Under the pieces are notes generated by a model. That model ran no database searches and was not told the DNA's origin. It saw only the letters and a list, made by a program, of their open reading frames with translations. DNA of 6,847 nt, taken from the NCBI GenBank assembly GCA_937902695.1, contig CALFNI010000098.1, positions 1 to 6,847 of the forward strand, written 5' to 3'. This DNA is from an uncultured Rhodanobacteraceae bacterium. GTDB lineage: Bacteria > Pseudomonadota > Gammaproteobacteria > Xanthomonadales > Rhodanobacteraceae. Numbering within the stretch: position 1 is the first letter of the stretch; every line of letters begins with the position of its first letter. Below are positions 1 to 5,903 of this stretch, piece after piece. Both the position numbers and the translations under genes were made by a program.

Positions 1-47
1 CGTGCCACAAATTGTAATCGATAAATCGCAAGCGAAAGCCGGGGCAT
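1..47. other. Intergenic edge downstream of the glycosyltransferase gene
   Basis: This short stretch is visibly richer in A and T than the rest of the window. It contains a small palindrome, CGATAAATCG, at 19-28. On the minus strand, positions 7-1 read TGGCACG, which matches the -24 half of a sigma-54 promoter, but the -12 half would lie outside the window. A TACAAT on the same strand (16-11) resembles a -10 box without a convincing -35. I see no hairpin followed by a T-run, so no terminator can be called for the operon that ends here. No coding region is supported. Confidence 0.4.
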
Positions 48-1151
48 TCACGTCTCCGCGTAAAGGGTCTGATACCGCGCGACCATCGTCTCCACGCTGC
101 CTTCGCGGCGGACCCATGCGATCGCCGCCTCGCCCATGGCGCGGGCGCGGGCCGGATCGGCGAGCACGTCCTCGAGCGCGTCGGCGAACAGCGCGGGATC
201 GCCCGGCTTGACGATACGGCCGGAGACGCCGTCGCTGACGATCTCGGCGTTGCCGCCGACGTCGGTCGCGACGATCGGCAGCGCGCTCGCCGATGCCTCG
301 AGCAACGCGATCGAATAGCCCTCCGACACCGACGACATCGCGAACACGTCGAACCCCGGCAGGAGATTGCGCACGTCGCTGCGATCGCCGAGGAACACGA
401 CGCGGTCGCCGACGCCTTCGTCGGCGGCGAGGCGCTCGAGTTCCTCGCGCAGGCTGCCGTCTCCGATCAGCGCGAGCGCGGCCTCGCGTCCGCGTCGGCG
501 CAGCATGGCGAACGCGCGGATCAGCGTCGGCAGATCCTTCGCCCAGTTGAGGCGTCCGACGAAGCCGATGATCTCGATGCCGGATCCGACGCCGAGCAGA
601 TCGGCAACCGTGCGGTGGGCCGAGGACGATGCCGCGACGAAGCGCTCGACATGGATGCCGTTCGGCACGACGGCGAGCTTGGCGGCGGGCACGCGATCGT
701 GCTCGGCGAGATTTCTTCGCGCCGCCTCGCAGACCGCGACGACGCGATCCGTCCAGCGCATCGCGATGGAATAGAGCGCAAGGCGCATGCGGCCCGGCGG
801 CGCGACGCCGCGGCCGTGGCGCGTGTTGAGAAATCGCCGCATGCCGATTCCGCGCGAGGCGAGCGCGGCATACGCGTGCGCGATGATGTTGTGCGAATGG
901 AGGATCTCGCTGCCGTGCGCGCGGAAGAGCGCGCGCATGCGCCGGAGCGCGGCGACGTCGAAGCCGGTGCCCTTGCCACACGCGTCGACCGCGATGCCCT
1001 CCGCGCGGAGCTCGCCGGCTAGGAGTCCTTCCTCGTACAGGCAGACGACGCGGCAATCGTGGCCCGCTGCCTTCTGCGCGAGCGCGAGATCGATGACGAC
1101 GCGCTCGAGGCCGCCGCGATTCAGGTTTTCGACGACATGCGTGATCCGCAC
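48..1151 (-). CDS. GT4-type glycosyltransferase (GT-B fold)
   Basis: Predicted 367-residue cytoplasmic or membrane-associated retaining glycosyltransferase that moves a sugar from a nucleotide-sugar to a lipid-linked glycan. The N-terminal acceptor domain begins with MRITHVVENLNRGGLERVV, where the GG loop is typical, and has HSHN at 85-88. The C-terminal donor domain shows VVPNGIHVERF (161-171), GFVGRLNWAKD (196-206), LIGDGS (228-233) and the E-x7-E pair E277/E285 in SEGYSIALLE. Length is normal for the family. The chosen start is a GTG at 1151: it has a GGGAGA ribosome site six bases upstream and begins exactly at the conserved first beta strand. A reading frame extending upstream to 1478 would overlap the membrane-protein gene and lacks family character. 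It is the third gene of the operon, 14 bases after the previous stop. It resembles sugar transferases found near exosortase/EpsH-type loci. The sugar and acceptor cannot be told from sequence. Confidence 0.92.
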   Translation of the reverse strand: MRITHVVENLNRGGLERVVIDLALAQKAAGHDCRVVCLYEEGLLAGELRAEGIAVDACGKGTGFDVAALRRMRALFRAHGSEILHSHNIIAHAYAALASRGIGMRRFLNTRHGRGVAPPGRMRLALYSIAMRWTDRVVAVCEAARRNLAEHDRVPAAKLAVVPNGIHVERFVAASSSAHRTVADLLGVGSGIEIIGFVGRLNWAKDLPTLIRAFAMLRRRGREAALALIGDGSLREELERLAADEGVGDRVVFLGDRSDVRNLLPGFDVFAMSSVSEGYSIALLEASASALPIVATDVGGNAEIVSDGVSGRIVKPGDPALFADALEDVLADPARARAMGEAAIAWVRREGSVETMVARYQTLYAET

Positions 1152-1157
1152 GCGGAA

Positions 1158-1163
1158 TCTCCC
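1158..1163 (-). promoter_or_regulatory. Ribosome binding site that fixes the glycosyltransferase GTG start
   Basis: On the minus strand this reads GGGAGA, six bases before the GTG at 1151. It lies in the 14-base gap after the stop of the preceding gene (1166-1168). It supports a GTG start over any upstream start inside the neighbouring gene. Confidence 0.7.
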
Positions 1164-1165
1164 GG

Positions 1166-2443
1166 TCAGAGCAGCGCGCGCGTGATGACGAAGATCGCAA
1201 CGACCCCGGCCACCGACGTCATCAGGAGCCGCGGCACGTCGCCTCCGATCCGGAACGTCGGCAATCCGGGGAAGCGCTCCTGCGCGCCGGCGTATTCGGC
1301 GACGACGAGAGCGGCCAGCATGTAGACCACGATGACGTAGGTGCGGCTCAGGAAGAATGCCGCCGTGAAGAGCGCGCACAGGCTGAGCAGCAGCGTCATC
1401 CCGATCCTGCGCTCCTCGGCCCATGCCTCGGTGGCCGTCTCGTCCTCGAGGGGCGGTTCGTACTTCTCGATCGCCCACATCATGCGAAAGCAGTACACGA
1501 CGATGCCGAGCCAGATCGTGAAGCCGATGTATCCGGTTTCCGCCAGCGCGAGCACGAACGAATTATGCGCGGTGAGCGGATTGTGCTCGGTGAACTGGCC
1601 CGCGCCGACGCCGAACAGCGGCTGGTGCAGGAACATCTGGATGCCGCTGTACCACGCATCGATGCGGCCGGCCGCGGATTCCTCGCCCGCGTCGAGCTCC
1701 TGCAGGCGCGCGGACAACATCATCATGCCCGCGAGGCCGGCGCCGCCGGCGATTCCCGCAACGAGGATGCCGCGTCGTCGCCATAGCCAGAATCCGAGCA
1801 GCGCCGCGACGGCGAGCATGGCGCCGCGCGAATTGGTGAGGTAGGTGCCATACAGCAGAAGCCCGGCCATCGACAGCCAGAAAAGACGCACCAGCCCGAG
1901 CATGCCGCCGCGACTGCTGAGGTAGAACGCGAACGGCAGCGTGGAGACGAACAGGAGGCCGAGATCGTTCGGATCGCTGAAGATGCCGACGTACTGGATG
2001 CGCCCGCCGCCCTCCTCGTCCTCCTGCGAGAGCGGCATGCCGGTCCAGCCGATGCCGTGCGCCGCCTGGTCGATGCCGTGCACCGCGAGCACTCCCGAAC
2101 AAAGGACGAACGTCGCCATCACGATCACGACGCGCTTCCGGCTGTTCGTCACGTTGGCGAGGATGACGAACGCGGCAACGGTCGGCCCGAACTGCGTCAG
2201 CTGCCAGAGCGCGCCGCCGAACCAGCCGTTGGTGATCTCCGAGACCATGCAGACGAGAAGGAACGCGCCGAGCAGCGCGTACTGCGGCTCGGAGAAGCGC
2301 TTGTCCGGGGACATCATCCAGGCGAGCAGCGCCGCGACCAGCGATATCGGCAGGATCGGCAGGGCCAGCTCGACCATGCCGGGATATTCCTGCGGGCGCA
2401 CGATCACCAGCGCGACGTACAGCAGCGTGAGGAAGAACGCCAT
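1166..2443 (-). CDS. O-antigen ligase/polymerase family membrane protein (Wzy_C type)
   Basis: A 425-residue inner-membrane protein with about twelve hydrophobic segments (for example near 4-18, 26-44, 84-98, 103-123, 161-177, 183-200, 208-222, 226-243, 299-318, 347-365, 367-385 and 405-421). Hallmarks of the O-antigen ligase/polymerase superfamily are IFSDPNDLG (154-162), YLTNSRGAM (201-209, R206) and a periplasmic-loop motif LFGVGAGQF followed by AHNSF (276-296), where H293 is the likely functional histidine. The early RPQEYPG (16-22) and the acidic stretch before IFSDPND recall the 'O-glycosylation ligase, exosortase-associated' subgroup, but I cannot confirm that here. Family members polymerise glycan repeats or transfer a lipid-linked glycan to lipid A, protein or another acceptor; sequence alone does not separate these. 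It starts seven bases after the deacetylase stop with only a weak, distant GGGGCGG upstream, so translational coupling is likely. Confidence 0.9.
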   Translation of the reverse strand: MAFFLTLLYVALVIVRPQEYPGMVELALPILPISLVAALLAWMMSPDKRFSEPQYALLGAFLLVCMVSEITNGWFGGALWQLTQFGPTVAAFVILANVTNSRKRVVIVMATFVLCSGVLAVHGIDQAAHGIGWTGMPLSQEDEEGGGRIQYVGIFSDPNDLGLLFVSTLPFAFYLSSRGGMLGLVRLFWLSMAGLLLYGTYLTNSRGAMLAVAALLGFWLWRRRGILVAGIAGGAGLAGMMMLSARLQELDAGEESAAGRIDAWYSGIQMFLHQPLFGVGAGQFTEHNPLTAHNSFVLALAETGYIGFTIWLGIVVYCFRMMWAIEKYEPPLEDETATEAWAEERRIGMTLLLSLCALFTAAFFLSRTYVIVVYMLAALVVAEYAGAQERFPGLPTFRIGGDVPRLLMTSVAGVVAIFVITRALL

Positions 2444-2450
2444 CGGGGGT

Positions 2451-3557
2451 TCAGCCGCCCCGTCGTCGAGAGCGATGCGTGAACAGCGCCGGCCACGCCA
2501 GCATTGCGCGGAACCAGGGCATGTCGAGATAGCTTTCGACGTGCAGGCGGCGCAGGTCGTGGAAATCAGCCGGCCGCGCCGGATTGTCGCCGCCGATGTA
2601 GCTGCAGCCGATGCGGAAGCCGGCGTTGCGCGCCGCGGCGATCACGTCTGCATCGAACGCGTCGCGCCCGCCGACCGGATACGACAGGCTGACCGCCGGC
2701 ACGCCGATCTGGCGAGTCAGCGCGGCCTGCGAACCGTCGATCTCGCCCTTCATCTCGGCGGGCGGCAGCTTGGAAAGCATATGGTGACTGACGCCGTGCG
2801 AGCCGATCTCCATGCCGCCGGCGTGCATCTCGCGCAGCTCGGCCCATGTCATCGGCCGGCAATCGGCGTGCCCGCCGGCGCGCGGCATCCCGAAACGTTC
2901 GGCGAGCTCGCGGATCGTTTCCGCCTGCTCGAGCGCGCTCATCGACTTCATCCGGTCGAGGAGGTCCGCCGCGAGCGCGCGCCGTTGCGGCATCGCATCC
3001 GGAATGGCCGCATCGACGCCGAGCGCCTCGATGCGCACGGAGGGCGCGCGCGTCGTGCAGATCATGTGCACGAGCCAGTCGTACGCATACGGAAGGCTGC
3101 TGTCGATGTAGCCGGTCGAGACGAAGAACACGGCGGGCACGCCGAGTTCCCTCAGGATCGGATAGGCGACGCGATGGTTGTCGTCGTAGCCGTCGTCGAA
3201 CGTCACGACGATGGCGTTGCGCGGCGGGCGTCGGCCCGCGTCGACGATCGCGAGCCAGTCGCGGAACGTCAGCGGATGGAAGCGGCGCCGCACGAACGCC
3301 ATCTGCTCGCGGAACTGCTCGCTCGATGCGCTGACGAGACCGAGGTCGAACTTGAACGCGTCTTCGTCGGGAATCGCCAGCACGCGGTGATATGCGAGGA
3401 TGCGCAGCTTCGCGCCGCCGAGATCGCGCAGGCCGCCGATGACCGGCAGCAGGCCCGTGCGATGGAGCGCGCGCGCCAGGCGCTGATGCTTGCTGATCTT
3501 GCGGGCCGGACCTGCGCCCGGCGTCGCGTCGACTCGCGACAAGGTCGAAACCCCCAT
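2451..3557 (-). CDS. Polysaccharide deacetylase (NodB homology, CE4 family)
   Basis: A 368-residue carbohydrate esterase 4 protein predicted to remove N- or O-acetyl groups from a polysaccharide or its precursor using a divalent metal. The sequence shows LRILAYHRV (51-59), common in polysaccharide-operon deacetylases. The catalytic motifs are TFDDGYDDN (119-127; D121 as base, D122 as metal ligand), SHGVSH (253-258; H254 and H258 as metal ligands) and SYPVGGRD (292-299). An insertion of roughly 110 residues, rich in helix-forming sequence, lies between the first two motifs. No signal peptide or membrane helix is evident, so the location may be cytoplasmic. The ATG at 3557 is chosen because a strong GGAGG lies nine bases upstream; an in-frame ATG at 3635 would add 26 arginine-rich residues without family character. 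First gene of the three-gene operon. The C-terminal DUF3473-like extension of the exosortase-linked deacetylase class is not apparent. Confidence 0.93.
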   Translation of the reverse strand: MGVSTLSRVDATPGAGPARKISKHQRLARALHRTGLLPVIGGLRDLGGAKLRILAYHRVLAIPDEDAFKFDLGLVSASSEQFREQMAFVRRRFHPLTFRDWLAIVDAGRRPPRNAIVVTFDDGYDDNHRVAYPILRELGVPAVFFVSTGYIDSSLPYAYDWLVHMICTTRAPSVRIEALGVDAAIPDAMPQRRALAADLLDRMKSMSALEQAETIRELAERFGMPRAGGHADCRPMTWAELREMHAGGMEIGSHGVSHHMLSKLPPAEMKGEIDGSQAALTRQIGVPAVSLSYPVGGRDAFDADVIAAARNAGFRIGCSYIGGDNPARPADFHDLRRLHVESYLDMPWFRAMLAWPALFTHRSRRRGG

Positions 3558-3566
3558 GACGTGCCG

Positions 3567-3571
3567 CCTCC
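3567..3571 (-). promoter_or_regulatory. Strong ribosome binding site of the deacetylase gene
   Basis: On the minus strand this is GGAGG inside a longer purine run, nine bases before the ATG at 3557. It decides the start against the in-frame ATG at 3635. Confidence 0.75.
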
Positions 3572-3856
3572 CCCGCGGATGCCCGTGAGTGTCGGTCCGA
3601 ACGGGGCGCCTGGCAACCTTTCCGTGGCCTTTCACGCACGGGCCGCGCGCGGCGCTTCAATGCTGCCTGGCCGGACATCGGGATGTGCATCGCAAGCCGC
3701 GAAGGCGCGCTGCGCATCGCCGGAACGCGGCGACGGCGCTGTCGGTAACGCAGAGCGATCACAGCATTACGTTCGTCAATGCGGTGTGTTTTTCGCAACC
3801 GCGCGCGCCTCCCGCGAGAGTCAGCCTTCGCTCACGCTTGCCGCGCGACGAGCGGA

Positions 3857-3862
3857 TATACT
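3857..3862 (+). promoter_or_regulatory. Possible -10 box for the secreted propeller gene
   Basis: TATACT matches the sigma-70 -10 consensus at five of six positions in an otherwise GC-rich region. It would start transcription near 3868-3870 and leave a leader of about 20 bases holding the ribosome site. The nearest -35-like hexamer, TTGCCG (3838-3843), is only 13 bases away, too close for a standard promoter, so this remains tentative. Confidence 0.3.
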
Positions 3863-3876
3863 TGCGGACTACTTTC

Positions 3877-3881
3877 AGGGG
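3877..3881 (+). promoter_or_regulatory. Ribosome binding site of the secreted propeller gene
   Basis: AGGGG lies nine bases before the ATG at 3891. The start it supports gives a protein that opens directly with a signal peptide, so it is preferred over the much longer open frame upstream. Confidence 0.55.
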
Positions 3882-3890
3882 TGGCCCCAC

Positions 3891-5891
3891 ATGAGCTGTT
3901 CACGCCGATCGGCGATCGCTTTCGCGCTGGCATTGGCGACGCCGTCCTGCTTCGCGGCCGACTGGATGCAATTCGGCTACGACCCCGCGCACAGCAGCCA
4001 CAACACCGCCGAAACGATCCTCACGGCCGGCAACGTCGGCAGCATCGTCGCGCTCTATTCGCACGCGTTGCCCGATCTGATCGACGGCGCGCCGGTTTAT
4101 CTCAGCAACGTGCAGACCGGCAACGGCGTCAAGAACCTGCTGTTCGCGGTTTCGCGCAGCGGCACCGCGATGGCGCTCGACGCCGCCGACGGCAGTGTCG
4201 TCTGGTCGAAGTCGCCGGGTCCCGCATCGGTCGTCACGTCCTCGCCGGCGATCGACCCGAATCGCCAGTACGTCTACATGACGATGCCGGACGGCAAGAT
4301 TCACAAGTACGCCGTCGCCGACGGCGCGGAAACGACCGACGCGAACTGGCCGGAAGTCTCGACCATCAAGCCGACGATGGAGCGCCCCAATGGCAGTCTC
4401 GCCATCGCGACCTACAACGGAACGAGCTATCTCTATTCCGTGGCGAGCGGTTACACCGATACGGGCGACTACCAGGGACACCTGACCACGATCAACCTCT
4501 CGACCGGGGCGCAGGTCGTCTTCAATACGTTGTGCAGCAACCTCGCCATCCATCTTGCGGGGCCGTCGGGCGATCAGTGCAGCAGCGTCGGCAGCTCGAT
4601 CTGGGGTCGCGGCGGCGCGGTTTTCGACGCCGCCCGCAATCGCGTTTACATCAGCTCGGGCAACGGGCCCTACGACGCGAACACCGGCGGCAACAACTGG
4701 GGCGACAGCCTCATCTCGCTCGCGCCCGACGGCACGCCCGCGACGCCGGGCGTGCCCTACGACAGCTATACGCCGACGGATTTCCTCAACCTCTACCAGC
4801 ACGATCTCGATCTCGGCGCCATGTCGGTCGCGCTGTTGCCGGTGCCGGCGGGCAGCGCCATCCCGCACCTCGGCCTGCAGGGCGGCAAGGACGAAGTGCT
4901 GAAGCTGATCAACCTCGACGACATGAGCGGCGCCGGCGGCCCGCGCCACATCGGCGGCGAGATCCAGGTGATCACGCCGCCGCCGGACAATTACGGCGGT
5001 CACGAGCAGTCGGCGGTCTGGGTCAATCCGGCCGACAATGCCACCTGGGTCTTCTTCGCGAGCTTCAGGACCGGCCTCTACGGCTACAAGCTCGGCCTCA
5101 ACGGCAGCCAGATCCCGCAGCTGACGTCGATGTGGCGAGAATCCATCGGCGTCGATATCGGCACGACGTCGCCGGTGATCGCCAACGGCGTGCTCTACCA
5201 CGTCGGCACCGCCGACGGCGCCTCGGTCAACACGCTGATGGCACGCGACCCGGTCACGGCCAACGTGCTGTGGACGTCGCCCACGCTGAGCGGCATCCAC
5301 TGGCAGAGCCCCATCGTCGTCAACGGCGTCATCTACGTGACCGACGTCGAGGGCGGCACCGCCTACCTCAAGGCCTACGGGTTCAACGGCCCGCCGCCGG
5401 TGACGCATGTCGTGACGCCGGTCGCCGGCGCGAACGGAAGCCTCGTGCCCGGAACGCCGCAGACCGTGAACGACGGCACGACGACCTCGTTCACCGCGGT
5501 TCCCGACAACGGCTTTTCGATCGATTCGGTGAGCGGCTGCGGCGGCAGCCTCGCCGGAAACCTCTTCACGACCGCGCCCGTGACCGCCGACTGCACGGTG
5601 ACCGCCTCGTTCGCCGCCACGCCGCCGGTCACGCATACCGTGACGCCGACGGCGACGGCGGGCGGCACGATCGCGCCGAGCGATCCGCAGACGGTCGACG
5701 ACGGCGACACCGTCGCGTTCACGTTGTCGGCGGATACGGGTTTCATGCTGACCAGCGTGACCGGCTGCGGCGGATCGCTCGGCAACTTCGTCTACACGAC
5801 GGCGCCGGTCACCGCCGACTGCACGGTATCGGCGAGCTTCACCCAAACAGGCGACGACACGATCTTCGCGAACGGCTTCGATCCGAACTAG
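3891..5891 (+). CDS. Exported PQQ-like beta-propeller protein with InlB-B-like repeats and IFANGFD tail
   Basis: A 666-residue exported protein of unknown specific role. Residues 1-23 form a signal peptide: basic MSCSRRS, a hydrophobic core, and cleavage near CFA/A. Residues about 25-500 resemble a PQQ/BamB-like beta-propeller: opening WMQFGYDPAHSSH, blade motifs such as ALDAADGSVVW (95-105), SSPAIDPNRQYVYM (117-130), SPVIANGVLYHVGT (427-440) and SPIVVNGVIYVTD (473-485). There is no CxxCH heme site and I cannot show PQQ-binding residues, so a binding or scaffold role is as likely as a dehydrogenase. C215 and C230 could form a disulfide. Two 76-residue repeats follow (502-577, 578-653), each with a cysteine pair, resembling the divergent InlB B-repeat family. 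The protein ends DDTIFANGFDPN with no membrane helix or basic cluster, so it is not a PEP-CTERM tail. It is divergent from the polysaccharide operon and convergent with the monooxygenase gene. Export is well supported; final location and ligand are not. Confidence 0.88.
   Translation: MSCSRRSAIAFALALATPSCFAADWMQFGYDPAHSSHNTAETILTAGNVGSIVALYSHALPDLIDGAPVYLSNVQTGNGVKNLLFAVSRSGTAMALDAADGSVVWSKSPGPASVVTSSPAIDPNRQYVYMTMPDGKIHKYAVADGAETTDANWPEVSTIKPTMERPNGSLAIATYNGTSYLYSVASGYTDTGDYQGHLTTINLSTGAQVVFNTLCSNLAIHLAGPSGDQCSSVGSSIWGRGGAVFDAARNRVYISSGNGPYDANTGGNNWGDSLISLAPDGTPATPGVPYDSYTPTDFLNLYQHDLDLGAMSVALLPVPAGSAIPHLGLQGGKDEVLKLINLDDMSGAGGPRHIGGEIQVITPPPDNYGGHEQSAVWVNPADNATWVFFASFRTGLYGYKLGLNGSQIPQLTSMWRESIGVDIGTTSPVIANGVLYHVGTADGASVNTLMARDPVTANVLWTSPTLSGIHWQSPIVVNGVIYVTDVEGGTAYLKAYGFNGPPPVTHVVTPVAGANGSLVPGTPQTVNDGTTTSFTAVPDNGFSIDSVSGCGGSLAGNLFTTAPVTADCTVTASFAATPPVTHTVTPTATAGGTIAPSDPQTVDDGDTVAFTLSADTGFMLTSVTGCGGSLGNFVYTTAPVTADCTVSASFTQTGDDTIFANGFDPN
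5394..5621 (+). repeat. Coding repeat 1 of 2 (76 codons, InlB-B-like)
   Basis: First copy of a tandem 228-base, 76-residue unit inside the secreted protein. It runs from PPVTHVVTP through the conserved GCGGSL and TTAPVTADCTVTASF. Cysteines 550 and 568 are placed to form a disulfide. The unit resembles divergent InlB B-repeat modules of bacterial surface proteins, which act as stalks or spacers. Confidence 0.85.
5622..5849 (+). repeat. Coding repeat 2 of 2 (76 codons, InlB-B-like)
   Basis: Second copy of the unit, in register with the first at an exact 228-base period. The cysteines (626, 644) keep the same 18-residue spacing. TTAPVTADCTV is identical in both copies, and 17 bases (5583-5599 and 5811-5827) match exactly. 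Elsewhere the copies differ at many positions, so the duplication is not very recent or the copies have diverged under protein-level constraint. Confidence 0.85.
5853..5882 (+). other. C-terminal DDTIFANGFD tail motif of the secreted protein
   Basis: Residues 655-664, directly after the second repeat and two residues before the end. I recall similar endings of the form [IV]F.[DN]GF[DE] on many exported proteins of Xanthomonadales, often after repeats like these; this is memory, not a search. Its position at the very end across otherwise unrelated proteins would fit a sorting or processing signal. It lacks the hydrophobic helix and basic residues of the PEP-CTERM, GlyGly-CTERM and LPXTG types. 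Confidence 0.5.
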
Positions 5892-5903
5892 GATCGCCGG
5901 CAC

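Larger units (their letters stand above)
3558..3890. other. Divergent intergenic region with presumed promoters for both sides
   Basis: This 333-base stretch separates the minus-strand polysaccharide operon from the plus-strand secreted-protein gene, so both promoters should be here. Three things stand out. A TTGACG on the minus strand (3779-3774) is a good -35 match but has no fitting -10. A TATACT on the plus strand (3857-3862) sits close to the secreted-protein start. A T-run lies at 3788-3793. Part of it reads as open frame on both strands, but no translation looks like a protein family. I see no clear operator, riboswitch, RNA gene or terminator. Confidence 0.5.

Noticed and set aside
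1152..1478. N-terminal extension of the glycosyltransferase to a start at 1478
   Set aside because: It would overlap the membrane-protein gene by more than 300 bases and adds Arg-rich sequence. The GTG at 1151 has its own ribosome site and begins at the conserved first strand.
3558..3635. 26-residue N-terminal extension of the deacetylase from the ATG at 3635
   Set aside because: A GGAGG nine bases before the ATG at 3557 fits better, and the extra residues show no signal peptide or family similarity.
1941..3890. About 1.95 kb of open plus-strand frame antisense to the ligase and deacetylase genes, continuous with the secreted-protein gene
   Set aside because: The translation is low-complexity and rich in Arg, Ala and His with no family motifs. 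The minus strand carries clear catalytic motifs over the same stretch, and the signal peptide with its ribosome site begins at 3891. It is a by-product of GC-rich codon use.
3920..3965. Lipoprotein signal with C20 as the lipidated residue
   Set aside because: The residues before C20 are TPS, which do not fit the usual L-[AS]-[GA]-C lipobox. A signal peptidase I site after CFA fits better.
5880..5891. PEP-CTERM or other exosortase/sortase anchor at the end of the secreted protein
   Set aside because: There is no PEP or LPXTG-type motif, no C-terminal hydrophobic helix and no basic tail; the last residues are GFDPN.
3900..5903. Long minus-strand open frame (667 codons) opposite the whole secreted-protein gene
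   Set aside because: The translation is dominated by Arg, Ala, Val and Asp with no recognisable domain. The plus-strand frame has a signal peptide, propeller motifs and tandem repeats.
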